Shown: one piece after another, positions 18,585 through 27,729 of the stretch
How the letters are laid out: each line of letters begins with the position of its first letter
Numbering within the stretch: the first letter of the stretch is position 1
Assembly: GCF_018122735.1 (NCBI RefSeq)
Contig: NZ_JAGRRD010000001.1
Location: forward strand, 2,567,342 to 2,631,341
From: Azoarcus sp. L1K30
GTDB taxonomy: Bacteria; Pseudomonadota; Gammaproteobacteria; Burkholderiales; Rhodocyclaceae
Direction of reading: 5' to 3'
DNA: 64,000 nucleotides
The notes under the pieces: generated by a model
Seen by the model: only the letters and a program-made list of their open reading frames with translations
Told to the model about the DNA's origin: nothing
Databases searched by the model: none
Translations under genes and position numbers: made by a program

Positions 18585-19631
18585 ATGGATCGCATTCTTC
18601 TCATCCGCAGTTCGGCCATCGGCGACATCGTGTTCGCATCTCCCTTCGTCGCGGCCTTGCGCGGGCGTTATCCCGATGCGTATATCGCGTGGCTGGTCGA
18701 ACCCGGGATGGACTCACTGCTCGCCGCCGACCCCTGCATCGACGAACTCATCCTGTGGCCCAAGGCGGAGTGGAGGCGGCTGTGGCGCGAACGCCGCTTG
18801 ACCGAGCTTTTCCGCAGGGTCCATTCCTTCGCCCGCGATCTCAGAGCCCGTCGTTTCGACACCGCCATCGATCTCCAGAGCCTGCTCAAGAGCGGCCTGC
18901 TGGCATGGATGTCGGGCGCCAGGCGACGCATCGGACTGGCCTCGCGCGAAGGCAGCCAGTGGTTGATGACTGAGGTGCTGGCCGCGGGTGGCACGCCCGG
19001 CCGGATCAGTTCCGAGTATCGGCACATGGCGCAGTACCTGGCGCTCGATACCGACGACTTCCTGCCTCGCCTCAACGTGGCCGAAAGCACCGCTCACAGG
19101 GTGAAGGCGCTGCTTTCGGCCCATGGCCTTGAAGCCGGTTGCTACGCCGTTTTTGCCCCCTACACCACCCGTCCGCAGAAACACTGGTTCGAAGACGCGT
19201 GGCAGGCATTGGGCATGCGTGTGCGTGACGAACTCGGACTGACGCCGGTGATTCTGGGTGGCCCCGGCGAGCGCGCGGCGGCGGAACACCTGGCTGCAGC
19301 CATCCCGGGTGCGGTCACGCTGGCCGGTTCGACCAGCCTGGCAGAGGCCGCCGCAATCATTGCCGACGCAGGCCTGCTGGTCGGCGTCGATACCGGCCTC
19401 ACCCACATGGGACCGGCCTTCGCAACGCCCACCGTGGCCATCTTCGGTTCGACGCGCCCCTATCTGGACGCCGGCCGCGCCAACGCGAAGGTCATCTGGC
19501 TCGGCCTGCCCTGCTCGCCGTGCCGTCGCAACCCGACCTGTCACGGACGCTTCGAGTGCCTGCGCGACATCACCGCCGAACGCGTGATGGATGAAGCGCG
19601 CAAGGTGCTGCAGGAGGCCGGGCACGCATGA
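18585..19631 (+). CDS. LPS heptosyltransferase-type GT9 glycosyltransferase
   Basis: A 348-residue GT9 protein. The start MDRILLIRSSAIGDIVFASP is the canonical nucleotide-sugar heptosyltransferase beginning, so ATG 18585 is chosen although the frame is open far upstream. The C-terminal half has LLVGVDTGLTHMGPAFATPT and FGSTRPY, the ADP-heptose-binding site, then a cysteine cluster CSPCRRNPTCHGRFEC typical of WaaC/F/Q-like members. It adds L-glycero-D-manno-heptose to the LPS inner core or a related position. Its end overlaps the next gene by four bases. Confidence 0.9.
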   Translation: MDRILLIRSSAIGDIVFASPFVAALRGRYPDAYIAWLVEPGMDSLLAADPCIDELILWPKAEWRRLWRERRLTELFRRVHSFARDLRARRFDTAIDLQSLLKSGLLAWMSGARRRIGLASREGSQWLMTEVLAAGGTPGRISSEYRHMAQYLALDTDDFLPRLNVAESTAHRVKALLSAHGLEAGCYAVFAPYTTRPQKHWFEDAWQALGMRVRDELGLTPVILGGPGERAAAEHLAAAIPGAVTLAGSTSLAEAAAIIADAGLLVGVDTGLTHMGPAFATPTVAIFGSTRPYLDAGRANAKVIWLGLPCSPCRRNPTCHGRFECLRDITAERVMDEARKVLQEAGHA

Positions 19632-20725
19632 AGATCCTCCATGTCGAGTCGGGTCGCCACCTGTACGGCGGCGCCAAGCAGGTGCTCTACCTGATGGAAG
19701 GCCTCGCGAGCCGCGGCGTGAGCAATGTGCTTGCCTGCCCGGACGGCGCAGGCATCGGCGCGCCCGCCCGCGCCTTTGCGCAGGTGTGCGAGATGCCGAT
19801 GAAGGGCGATGCCGACCTCCCGCTGCTGTTCCGCCTGCGCCGGCTCATCGCCCGCGAAAAGCCCGACCTGGTTCATATCCACAGCCGCCGCGGCGCCGAC
19901 CTGTGGGGCGGACTCGCGGCGCGTCTGAGCGGCGTGCCCTGCGTCATCTCGCGCCGGGTGGACAACCCCGAGCCACGCTGGCGGGTCGCCCTGCGTTACC
20001 GGCTCTACGACCAGGTAGTGACGATTTCGGAAGGCATCCGCCAGGTCCTGCTAGACGCCGGCCTGCCGCCAGACAAGTGTCGATGCGTGCGCAGCGCGGT
20101 GGATGCACGCCCCTACCTCATCGATTACGACAAGCATGCCTATCGTGCCTCGCTCGGGCTCACGCCCGACACTCCACTCGTCGGCACCGTCGCCCAGCTC
20201 ATCCCGCGCAAGGGCCACCGTCACCTGCTAGCCGCGCTGCGCGAGGTGCTGCCGCGCCACCCGACGCTGCAGGTGCTGATCTTCGGCCGCGGCCCGCTCG
20301 AGGGCGAACTGCGCCAGGCGATCACCGAACAGGGACTGTCGGCACACGTTCGCCTGATGGGCTTCGTCGATGATCTGCCGAAAATCCTCGGCTGCCTGGA
20401 CATCCTTGCCCACCCCGCCGACATGGAAGGCCTCGGCGTTTCGCTGCTGCAGGCCTCGGCGGCACGCGTGCCGGTCATCGCCACTCGCGCCGGCGGCATG
20501 CCCGAAGCCGTGCGCGATGGCGACAACGGCATCCTCATCGCGCCGGGCGATGTCACCGCGCTCGCCGCGGCGCTGAACCGCCTGCTCGACGATGCCGCGC
20601 TGCGTGAACGCATGGGCGAAGCCGGACGCGCGCTGATGCTGCGCGAGTTCTCGGTCGAGGCCATGTGCGAAGGCAATCTGAGCGTGTATCGTTCCGTCCT
20701 CGATCCACTGCGGCACGACACCTGA
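19628..20725 (+). CDS. GT4 glycosyltransferase
   Basis: A 365-residue GT-B retaining glycosyltransferase. The N-terminal domain starts MKILHVESGRHLYGGAKQVL with the glycine-rich acceptor-side loop, and the C-terminal domain has VGTVAQLIPRKGH and the EX7E-type MEGLGVSLLQASA, as in WaaG-like enzymes. It uses a nucleotide-activated sugar on the cytosolic side of the inner membrane, presumably extending the LPS core or glycan. The ATG overlaps the heptosyltransferase stop (ATGA). Donor and acceptor are not predictable from sequence. Confidence 0.9.
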   Translation: MKILHVESGRHLYGGAKQVLYLMEGLASRGVSNVLACPDGAGIGAPARAFAQVCEMPMKGDADLPLLFRLRRLIAREKPDLVHIHSRRGADLWGGLAARLSGVPCVISRRVDNPEPRWRVALRYRLYDQVVTISEGIRQVLLDAGLPPDKCRCVRSAVDARPYLIDYDKHAYRASLGLTPDTPLVGTVAQLIPRKGHRHLLAALREVLPRHPTLQVLIFGRGPLEGELRQAITEQGLSAHVRLMGFVDDLPKILGCLDILAHPADMEGLGVSLLQASAARVPVIATRAGGMPEAVRDGDNGILIAPGDVTALAAALNRLLDDAALRERMGEAGRALMLREFSVEAMCEGNLSVYRSVLDPLRHDT

Positions 20726-20805
20726 GCGGCAGACAACGCCACACCCGGCGCGGACCCGACGTATTGTCGCCCCGTACCGCAGCGACACCGAGACCAAGGT
20801 TTGCA

Positions 20806-21876
20806 ATGAAATCCCTACACATTATCGGCAGCAAGCAGATGGGCGGCGCCGAACGCTGGTTCTCCCGCTTCCTGTCGGCCATGCGCCGCCACGGCGAAGA
20901 CGTGTCCGCGGTGGTCCGCTGCGGCGCCGAACTGGCGCAGCACCACATGGGCGAGGTGCCGTTCGAAACCCTGCCCCTGCGCACGGTGTGGGATCCGCTG
21001 TCACGCTACGAGCTCGCGCGCCTCATCAAGCGCAGCGACGCCCCCATCGTGCAGACCTACATGGGGCGCGCGACCCGCCTCACCCACCTCGAGCCCGGCC
21101 ATGGCAAGGTGCATCTGTCGCGCCTGGGCGGCTACTACAAGCTCGACCCCTTCCGCCATGCGCACGCGTGGATCGGCAATACCCGCGGCCTGTGCGACTG
21201 GATGATCAAGGGCGGCCTGCCACTGCATCGCGTCTTCCACATCACCAATTTCGCCGAACCGGCACGCGCCGTGGCCGATGCCGAACTCGAACCGCTGCGA
21301 CAGCAACTCGGGCCGCGCGCCGACGACTGGCTGATGGTGACCGCTGGACGCCTGATCGACGTCAAGGGCCAGCGTTTTCTGGTCGAGGCGATGTCTCGCC
21401 TGCCCGAACAGGTTGGGGGCAGGCGCTTGCGCCTGGTGGTGCTAGGCGAAGGCGACCTGCGCGCACCGCTGCAGCAGCAGGCCCGCCAGCTCGGCGTCGA
21501 CGGGCGCATCACCTGGGCGGGCTGGCAGCATGACCCCGCACCGTGGTTCGCGCTCGCCGACATGGTGGTCTTTCCTTCGCGCGACGCCGAAACCCTTGGC
21601 AACGTGATCCTCGAAGCCTGGGCCTACGGCAAGCCACTGGTCGCCACGGCATTTCGAGGCGCACGCGAAATTGCGCGTCACGGAGAAGATGCCTGGGTCG
21701 TGCCCTGCGACGACGCCGTCGCACTGGCAAAAGGCATCGAAACCGTCGTTCGCGATACGGACCTGCGCCAGCACATGGTGAGTCGGGGGCTGGCGCGAAT
21801 TCGCGAAGACTTTTCCGAAGCCGCGGTCATTTCACAGTATCGTGCGCTGTATTCCCAGTTACTGGACAATCGCTGA
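20806..21876 (+). CDS. GT4 glycosyltransferase (second)
   Basis: A 356-residue GT-B glycosyltransferase beginning MKSLHIIGSKQMGGAERWF. The frame is open upstream, but ATG 20806, preceded by CAAGG, starts at the conserved first beta strand. The C-terminal domain shows VTAGRLIDVKGQ, ITWAGWQHD and the EX7E motif in AETLGNVILEAWAYGKP. The early MGGAERWFSRF stretch resembles LPS core enzymes such as WaaG/RfaG relatives. It is separated from the first GT4 gene by 80 bp and followed within two bases by the deacetylase gene. Confidence 0.9.
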   Translation: MKSLHIIGSKQMGGAERWFSRFLSAMRRHGEDVSAVVRCGAELAQHHMGEVPFETLPLRTVWDPLSRYELARLIKRSDAPIVQTYMGRATRLTHLEPGHGKVHLSRLGGYYKLDPFRHAHAWIGNTRGLCDWMIKGGLPLHRVFHITNFAEPARAVADAELEPLRQQLGPRADDWLMVTAGRLIDVKGQRFLVEAMSRLPEQVGGRRLRLVVLGEGDLRAPLQQQARQLGVDGRITWAGWQHDPAPWFALADMVVFPSRDAETLGNVILEAWAYGKPLVATAFRGAREIARHGEDAWVVPCDDAVALAKGIETVVRDTDLRQHMVSRGLARIREDFSEAAVISQYRALYSQLLDNR

Positions 21877-21877
21877 C

Positions 21878-22636
21878 ATGCGTCCGCGCATCAATATCCT
21901 GATGTACCACCAGGTCGGTGAATTCGCGCCGATGAAAGCGCATCAATCGACTTACTGCGATCATCGCCGCTTTGCCTCGCAGATGGCGTGGCTGGCGCGC
22001 GGCGGTTACAGCGTACTGTCAATGGACGACGTACTGGCCTGCGTACGCGGGGAGAAACCGACACCCCCGCGCGCCGTCGCCCTGACCTTCGACGACGGTT
22101 ACGAGAATTTCTACGAATACGCCTTTCCCGTGCTGCAGCGCCACGGCTTTCCGGCCATGGTGTACTTGATCGCCGACATGCTGGGCCAGCCCTCGTCGTG
22201 GTTCGCCGCCGACGGTCGCGCGACGCCGCCGCTGATGGATGTACCACGCATTCGTCAGCTGCACCGCGAAGGCATCGACTTTGGCTCGCACTCCGCGACG
22301 CACGTCAAGCTCGCCAAGTGCGAGGACCGGCGCATCGAGGACGAGGTCACGCGTTCGAAGGCCATCCTGGAGGACGTGCTGGGGGAAGCCGTCAATCACT
22401 TCTGTTACCCATACGGCAGCCACGACCTGCGTGCGGTCAATGCGGTCGCCGCCGCCGGCTACCTGACTGCGACCACCTGCGCACGCGCGCCTGCCACTCC
22501 GGCGGACGACCCGCTGACGTTGCCGCGCAAGGCCATCACCCATGGCGACAACCTGATCGGGTTCCTCTGGCGGGTGCACGTCAAGAACACGCCGCGCAAT
22601 CCGCCCATCCGCCGCCCCGAATTCGCCGTCGGCTGA
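21878..22636 (+). CDS. Polysaccharide deacetylase (CE4/NodB fold)
   Basis: A 252-residue CE4 carbohydrate esterase. The catalytic Asp-Asp pair is in ALTFDDGYENFYE and the metal-binding histidines in FGSHSATHVKLAK; CYPYGSHD matches the third motif. No signal peptide is visible with the ATG at 21878, so it may act on lipid-linked sugar on the cytosolic face, as deacetylases of O-antigen or core sugars do. It is the last gene of the co-directional glycan cluster and converges on murB. An acetylated amino sugar in the assembled glycan is the expected substrate. Confidence 0.9.
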   Translation: MRPRINILMYHQVGEFAPMKAHQSTYCDHRRFASQMAWLARGGYSVLSMDDVLACVRGEKPTPPRAVALTFDDGYENFYEYAFPVLQRHGFPAMVYLIADMLGQPSSWFAADGRATPPLMDVPRIRQLHREGIDFGSHSATHVKLAKCEDRRIEDEVTRSKAILEDVLGEAVNHFCYPYGSHDLRAVNAVAAAGYLTATTCARAPATPADDPLTLPRKAITHGDNLIGFLWRVHVKNTPRNPPIRRPEFAVG

Positions 22637-22656
22637 TCCCCGTCGGCGCCGCGGAC

Positions 22657-23685
22657 TCAGACGAACACCGGTTCGGGCTCGAGGCGAAGGCCGAAGCGCG
22701 ACAGCACGTCGGTCTGAATCGCCGTGGCGATTCGCTCGACATCCATTCCGGTGGCACCGCCACGATTGACCAGTACCAGCGCCTGGCGCTCGTAGCAGCC
22801 CACCGCGCCCAGATCGCGCCCCTTCCAACCGGCCTGTTCGATAAGCCAGCCTGCGGCCAGCTTGATCAAACCGTCGGCCTGCGGGTAATGCGGCATCTCC
22901 GGATGTGCAGCCAGTAGCCGGGCGCAACTGAGTTGATCCACAACCGGGTTTTTGAAGAAACTGCCAGCATTGCCGATCTCAGCCGGATCGGGGAGCTTGC
23001 GCCGGCGGATCGCGATCACCGCATCGGAAATCTCCAGCGCGGTGGGCGCCGTTACCCCGTTGGCGGCCAGTTCCTGCTCGACGTCCGCGTAGCGCAGCAA
23101 GGGCTGCCAGTCGCGGTCGAGACGAAAGCGTACCCGCGTCACCAGCCAGCGACCGGGCTGCTGCTTGAAGACGCTGTCGCGATACGCGAAACGGCATTCC
23201 GCCGCGGAGAAGACGCGCTCGCTGCCGTCGGTCAGACTGATTGCATCGAGCGATTCGAATCGTTCTGCCATCTCGAGGCCGTAAGCCCCGATGTTCTGGA
23301 TCGGCGCCGCGCCGACCGTGCCCGGAATCAGCGACAGATTCTCCAGTCCCGGCCATCCTTGCGCCAGCGTCCACCGCACGAAATCGTGCCATGGCTCACC
23401 GGCTCCGGCCTCGACGATGCGCGCACTGTCGTCCTCGCGCAGCAGGCGGCGCCCACCGATCTCCATCTTCAACACCGTGCCGCCAAAGTCGCCGCGCAAG
23501 ATGACGTTGCTTCCACCGCCCAGCACCAGTCGATCGGCATCGCTCCACCCCTGCTCGGCAAGCAACTCGCGCACATCGGCAACCGAGCGGACGTGGACCA
23601 TGCGCGCCGCGCGCGCGGGCAGACCAAAGGTGTTCAATGCCTTCAGGTCGGCCGCGAGCATGTGGGTAAACGCTTTCGCGCTCAT
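22657..23685 (-). CDS. murB: UDP-N-acetylenolpyruvoylglucosamine reductase MurB
   Basis: A 342-residue FAD enzyme that reduces UDP-GlcNAc-enolpyruvate to UDP-MurNAc with NADPH, the second step of peptidoglycan precursor synthesis. FAD-binding landmarks are NTFGLPARA and [33 protein letters not shown] and the catalytic Ser in [13 protein letters not shown] are present. Length and the extra loop match the type I (E. coli-like) form. The ATG at 23685 overlaps the stop of the upstream PACE gene (ATGA), so the frame open beyond that is not coding for MurB. Confidence 0.96.
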   Translation of the reverse strand: MSAKAFTHMLAADLKALNTFGLPARAARMVHVRSVADVRELLAEQGWSDADRLVLGGGSNVILRGDFGGTVLKMEIGGRRLLREDDSARIVEAGAGEPWHDFVRWTLAQGWPGLENLSLIPGTVGAAPIQNIGAYGLEMAERFESLDAISLTDGSERVFSAAECRFAYRDSVFKQQPGRWLVTRVRFRLDRDWQPLLRYADVEQELAANGVTAPTALEISDAVIAIRRRKLPDPAEIGNAGSFFKNPVVDQLSCARLLAAHPEMPHYPQADGLIKLAAGWLIEQAGWKGRDLGAVGCYERQALVLVNRGGATGMDVERIATAIQTDVLSRFGLRLEPEPVFV

Positions 23686-24176
23686 GCCTGTCGCTCGCGC
23701 GTCAAGGCCGTGCGATCCGCAGCGATTGGAAACAGACGGTCGTAGCCAAGGTTGAACAGCAGGGCATAAAAGGTGTAAGCCAACGCCACGCCAATATCGG
23801 CAATCAGCGCTGCCCACCAGTCCAGCCCGGTCCATAGCATGAGCACCGGCAGGGTCAGCATCAACAGCCCCCCCTCGAACAGGATTGCGTGCACGCAACG
23901 CAGCGCAAAAGGTCGCCGATCCGCGGTACGTCCCGTCATCCGTCCCTCGATCCAGTCGTAGAGCGTATTGAATCCGGCGTTCCACAGTGCCGCCACAAGC
24001 GCCAATACGGCCAGCAATCCGGCCGACTCGGCAATGGGCACGCCGCTTGCCCACGCAAACGGTGGCGTGATGAGCAGCAGGCCCCCGAGCTCGAACAGCA
24101 GGATCTGCCGAAGCCGGTCGCGCAGGGAACGCAGTTTGGGATGTTTGGCGGACACGCAGGCAATTCGATTGTACAA
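23682..24176 (-). CDS. PACE-family multidrug/biocide efflux protein
   Basis: A 164-residue membrane protein with two tandem bacterial transmembrane pair (BTP, PF05232) domains, the pattern of AceI-type proton-coupled exporters of chlorhexidine and related biocides. Repeat one contains [17 protein letters not shown] with [12 protein letters not shown]; repeat two contains [16 protein letters not shown] with LALLF-type [15 protein letters not shown]. Four membrane spans are predicted by eye. The conserved membrane acid (Glu in FELGG, matching AceI Glu15) is present. It is coupled to murB, which is unusual for an efflux gene and probably incidental. Confidence 0.92.
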   Translation of the reverse strand: MYNRIACVSAKHPKLRSLRDRLRQILLFELGGLLLITPPFAWASGVPIAESAGLLAVLALVAALWNAGFNTLYDWIEGRMTGRTADRRPFALRCVHAILFEGGLLMLTLPVLMLWTGLDWWAALIADIGVALAYTFYALLFNLGYDRLFPIAADRTALTRERQA

Positions 24177-24224
24177 AGTGAAGCAAGATAGGCCGGTCGC
24201 GCCCGGATTGCAACGCCAGGCAGC

Positions 24225-25592
24225 TCAAACCGACGGGCCATCCGCACCGCTGGCGATTCGCTGCAACGCCGCCTTGCGCTGCAACTCGCGAAACGCTGCC
24301 GCCATGTCGTTGGCCTCGAACAGATCACGCACGATCTTGAACATGCGGCGTATCTCGTCACTGGCAAACAGCGCGGCGGCCATCGCCACCGCGAGCTCAT
24401 TGTCGCCAATGGCAAACGCCGCACGCGCGATATCGACCCGGCTTCTCGCACACAGAGGTATCGCCAGCCAGGATGCACGCAAGGCGGCAATGCGCTCGCG
24501 CTCGGTGTCCGGCCGCATCAGCGCGCGCAGGGCCAGTGACGACGCACGCTCGTCCAGTGACGCGGTTTCCAGGCGCTGCGGCGTGATCTCGGCAAGCACA
24601 CGCTCCGCAGCCAGCAGATCGCCGGCCTCGACATGGCTGCGCACCAGCATCAGATGATCCGCAATCGAGACGGCACCGGGCATGGTGTCGTTGCGGATCA
24701 CGTCGGCCATTGCTTGACGGGCGGTTTCGGTGTCGCCGTTGAGCAATGCGGCATCGGCCAGCCGGCGCTTGCGCTCGTAATTGCGCCCGGTACGTGCGGC
24801 GGCCGCCTCGAGCGTACGCTGCCCCTCAGCGTAATCGCCCATCTCGAGACAGATGTCCGCCTTCAGATCGTGTCCGCCGAAATAGTCCGGCGCATCCGCC
24901 ACCACCTCATCCATGATCGAACGGGCCTCGGCCAGACGACGCTGACCGAGCAGCGCACGGGCCTGCCCCGCCCTTGCCCAGGGGAAAGGGTGGGTTTCCA
25001 GAATGGCCAGGAACGCCGCCTCGGCAGCGGCCGGATCGCCCTTCAGCAAGGCCACTTCGGCCTCCTGTCGCATCAGCTCGAAGCGATAGTTCCGCCCCGC
25101 CTCGGTCTCGATCGCATCTCTGACAAAACGCTCCGCGCGGTCGAAGTCCTGCTCCCGCTTGGCGACGAAAAGCGGCTCGAGGAAACGCTTGCGGCGCATG
25201 GTTCGATCCAGCCGCAGCTTCAGCCGATCGGGCGAGAACGGCTTGATGATGTAATCGTCTGGCGCCAGCTCGACCGCAGCCACCACCTGCTCATAGGATT
25301 GCTCGGCCGTCACCATGATGAATACAGCCTCATCCGCGAGCAGGTCAAAACGCCGCAACTCTTCGAGCAGCTGTTGTCCGGAGCGGTCATTGCCGAGAAG
25401 GTAGTCGCACAGGATCACATCGGGTGGCGCACGACGGATACGGGCAATGGCGTCCTGGTAGCCCGACGACAGATCAACCGCGAACGCGCCCATCGTCTGG
25501 GCGCAGATGCGCAGCCCCTCGCGCGCCGCCGGCTGGTCGTCGATGACCAGGAAGCGGAGACTACGGTAGAAGTCTCCATCGCCCGTATTCAT
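24225..25592 (-). CDS. Response regulator with C-terminal TPR repeats
   Basis: A 455-residue protein: receiver domain at about residues 12-130 (LRFLVIDDQ acidic pair, phospho-acceptor Asp in ILCDYLLG, Thr/Lys pair in MVTAEQSY and [11 protein letters not shown]), then about 300 residues of helical TPR-like repeats ([31 protein letters not shown] and similar). There is no DNA-binding or enzymatic output domain, so signalling should pass by protein-protein contact. The gene overlaps the stop of the histidine kinase gene by four bases, making the two a cognate pair. The pathway is unknown. Confidence 0.88.
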   Translation of the reverse strand: MNTGDGDFYRSLRFLVIDDQPAAREGLRICAQTMGAFAVDLSSGYQDAIARIRRAPPDVILCDYLLGNDRSGQQLLEELRRFDLLADEAVFIMVTAEQSYEQVVAAVELAPDDYIIKPFSPDRLKLRLDRTMRRKRFLEPLFVAKREQDFDRAERFVRDAIETEAGRNYRFELMRQEAEVALLKGDPAAAEAAFLAILETHPFPWARAGQARALLGQRRLAEARSIMDEVVADAPDYFGGHDLKADICLEMGDYAEGQRTLEAAAARTGRNYERKRRLADAALLNGDTETARQAMADVIRNDTMPGAVSIADHLMLVRSHVEAGDLLAAERVLAEITPQRLETASLDERASSLALRALMRPDTERERIAALRASWLAIPLCARSRVDIARAAFAIGDNELAVAMAAALFASDEIRRMFKIVRDLFEANDMAAAFRELQRKAALQRIASGADGPSV

Positions 25593-26209
25593 GGCAGATA
25601 CAGTTCGAACACCCCTCCGCCCAATATGCCGCCGTTGCGCAATTCGACACGACCGTGCCGCCCCTCGCGCACGTGCTGCAGCGCCAGTACCCGCGCCACG
25701 AAAAGTCCGATGCCGGGCGACGACTGTTCGTCCATCTCCGCCGCGGCGAACCCTGGGCCGTCATCCTCGACCCTCAAGCACAGAAAACCATCCTCGATCT
25801 GTGCCGACAACAGAACACGCGCGCGCGCAAAACGGCTGGCGTTCTGCAAGGCGTTCGACAGAATGTCCAGCACCAGCTCGCGGTCGAAGGCCCGCAATTC
25901 GTCTGCGTGGTCGTCAACGTCAAGTGTCAGACCAAGATGCTCACAATGCCTGCGATTGACGAGCGCAGCCTCTTCGAGCAACTCGCTCACCGGCACGATG
26001 CTGATCGAAAGCCGGCCGATGCCGCGCTCGAAGCGGTAAGCCGCAAGCACCCTGCTCAGACGCTGCGCGGCGAGCTCGATCGCGTAACGCGCCTCGTCAA
26101 GCGCAACGCCGTGCTCGGCCTCCGCCCGTACCAGCAACGATTCGGCCAGAAACAGCTGGTTCTTTGCATCATGGACGCCCGAACTGATCAGATCAAGAAC
26201 CGTATGCAT
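25589..26209 (-). CDS. Small cytosolic sensor histidine kinase
   Basis: A 206-residue histidine kinase core with no sensor or membrane part. The dimerisation helix carries the H-box as SSGVHDAKNQLFLAESLL; the ATPase domain has the N-box LDILSNALQNASRFA, G1 VEDDGPGF, G2 GIGLFVARVLA and a closing [10 protein letters not shown]. Such minimal kinases depend on partner proteins or on the TPR part of their regulator for input. It is translationally coupled (ATGA) to the receiver-TPR gene and lies 36 bp downstream of trpS in the same direction. Confidence 0.88.
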   Translation of the reverse strand: MHTVLDLISSGVHDAKNQLFLAESLLVRAEAEHGVALDEARYAIELAAQRLSRVLAAYRFERGIGRLSISIVPVSELLEEAALVNRRHCEHLGLTLDVDDHADELRAFDRELVLDILSNALQNASRFARARVLLSAQIEDGFLCLRVEDDGPGFAAAEMDEQSSPGIGLFVARVLALQHVREGRHGRVELRNGGILGGGVFELYLP

Positions 26210-26244
26210 TCATCGCTCCCCTGCCTCAGCCGCGCTGCAGATGA

Positions 26245-27522
26245 TCACTCGCCGAATGCGGCAAGCGCCTGCGCAATCTCGGCCTGCTCGACACCCTCTG
26301 CCGCGACTGCATCGCCCCCCACAGCCCCCCCTGCCTTCAGTCCGGCGATGCACTGACCGGCCTCCTTGGGCGACTCGAATGCACGGCTCTGCAGCAGCAG
26401 TCTGCCCTCTGCGCTCACCAGCTTGAAGTAGAAACGCCCGTCGCCCTCGCGGTATTGCTTGAACTGCGGCAGCGCTTGCGCCTTCGCAGCCGTCTTCGTT
26501 CCGGCATGGCTGACGGCATCGAGCCTGCGTAGCCCGACCGCGTGCCTCAACTCGTTGAGGAAGGGGGTCGCGATGGCACGTGCCTTGGCTGCACCCTCCT
26601 GCAGCTTCTGCTCGATCAGTGCGGGACGTGCGATCAGGCTTTCATAGTGATCGCGCATCGGCGCCACCGCGCGCTCGATACGCTCGAACAAGGCCTGCTT
26701 GGCATCCCCCCAGCTGATACCGGCAGCAAACGCGTCGCGCATGGCGGCGGTTTCAGTCGGTGTGGCAAACGCCTGATAAAGCTGAAACAGCGCAGAGCCT
26801 TCGGTCTCCTTGGGTTCGCCGGGTGCGCGCGAATCGGTGACGATGCCCGCTATGGACTTCTTCAGCACCGCAGACGAGGCGAATAGCGGAATCGTATTGT
26901 CGTAACTCTTGCTCATCTTGCGCCCGTCGAGACCGGGCAATGTCGCCACCGATTCATCGATTGCGGCAGCGGGCAGCACGAAATGCTCGCCATAGAGATG
27001 GTTGAAGCGGGCGGCGATATCGCGCGCCATCTCGATATGCTGGATCTGGTCGCGCCCCACCGGCACGGAATGCGCCTTGAACATCAGGATGTCGGCGGCC
27101 ATCAGCACCGGATACATGAAAAGGCCCATGTTGATGCCCGCATCGGGATCCTCGCCATCGGCCACGTTCTTGTCGACCGCGGCCTTGTAGGCGTGCGCCC
27201 GATTGAGCAAGCCCTTTCCCGCATTGCAGGTCAGCAGCCAGGTCAGCTCCGGAATCTCGGGAATGTCCGACTGGCGATAGAACCATACGCGCTCGGTGTC
27301 CAGCCCGGCGGCGAGCCAGGATGCCGCGATCTCGAGCGTGGAACGCTGCACCCGCTCAGGGTCGGCAGTCTTGATCAGCGCATGATAGTCGGCCAGGAAA
27401 TAGAAACTTTCGGCATCGGCCTTGCGACTGGCTTCGATTGCCGGACGAATCGCGCCCGCGTAATTGCCAAGGTGGGGCGTTCCGGAAGTGGTGATCCCGG
27501 TAAGGATGCGGTGTACGGCCAT
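26245..27522 (-). CDS. trpS: Tryptophanyl-tRNA synthetase with C-terminal DUF1508-like domain
   Basis: A 425-residue class I aminoacyl-tRNA synthetase charging tRNA-Trp. The HIGH-type motif is TPHLGNYAG, and the KMSKS loop is LDGRKMSKSYDN. ATG 27522 begins MAVHRILTGITTSG, the conserved first strand. Ordinary bacterial TrpS ends near residue 335; here an extra ~80 residues follow with GRFYFKLVSAEGRLLLQS and AFESPKEAGQCIAGLK, which resemble the YegP/DUF1508 domain. This extension is known in betaproteobacterial TrpS proteins; its role is unclear. Confidence 0.95.
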   Translation of the reverse strand: MAVHRILTGITTSGTPHLGNYAGAIRPAIEASRKADAESFYFLADYHALIKTADPERVQRSTLEIAASWLAAGLDTERVWFYRQSDIPEIPELTWLLTCNAGKGLLNRAHAYKAAVDKNVADGEDPDAGINMGLFMYPVLMAADILMFKAHSVPVGRDQIQHIEMARDIAARFNHLYGEHFVLPAAAIDESVATLPGLDGRKMSKSYDNTIPLFASSAVLKKSIAGIVTDSRAPGEPKETEGSALFQLYQAFATPTETAAMRDAFAAGISWGDAKQALFERIERAVAPMRDHYESLIARPALIEQKLQEGAAKARAIATPFLNELRHAVGLRRLDAVSHAGTKTAAKAQALPQFKQYREGDGRFYFKLVSAEGRLLLQSRAFESPKEAGQCIAGLKAGGAVGGDAVAAEGVEQAEIAQALAAFGE

Positions 27523-27729
27523 GGTGCTGTCCGGCAGGTGAAAGGCCGGAAGTTTAGCGCATTGCCCCGCCATCCATGGCAATTAGGGATGCCGCCCGCG
27601 GCGCACGGCAGGACGCCCGGCTGGGCGAAAATCGCATTGTGCGCTACAATATTTGCTCAAAATTACTTACTTGCAGTCGTGCTCCTCTCCGGTCACGAGC
27701 ATGGAACGGGCCCGCGACTGCAGCCCGCG

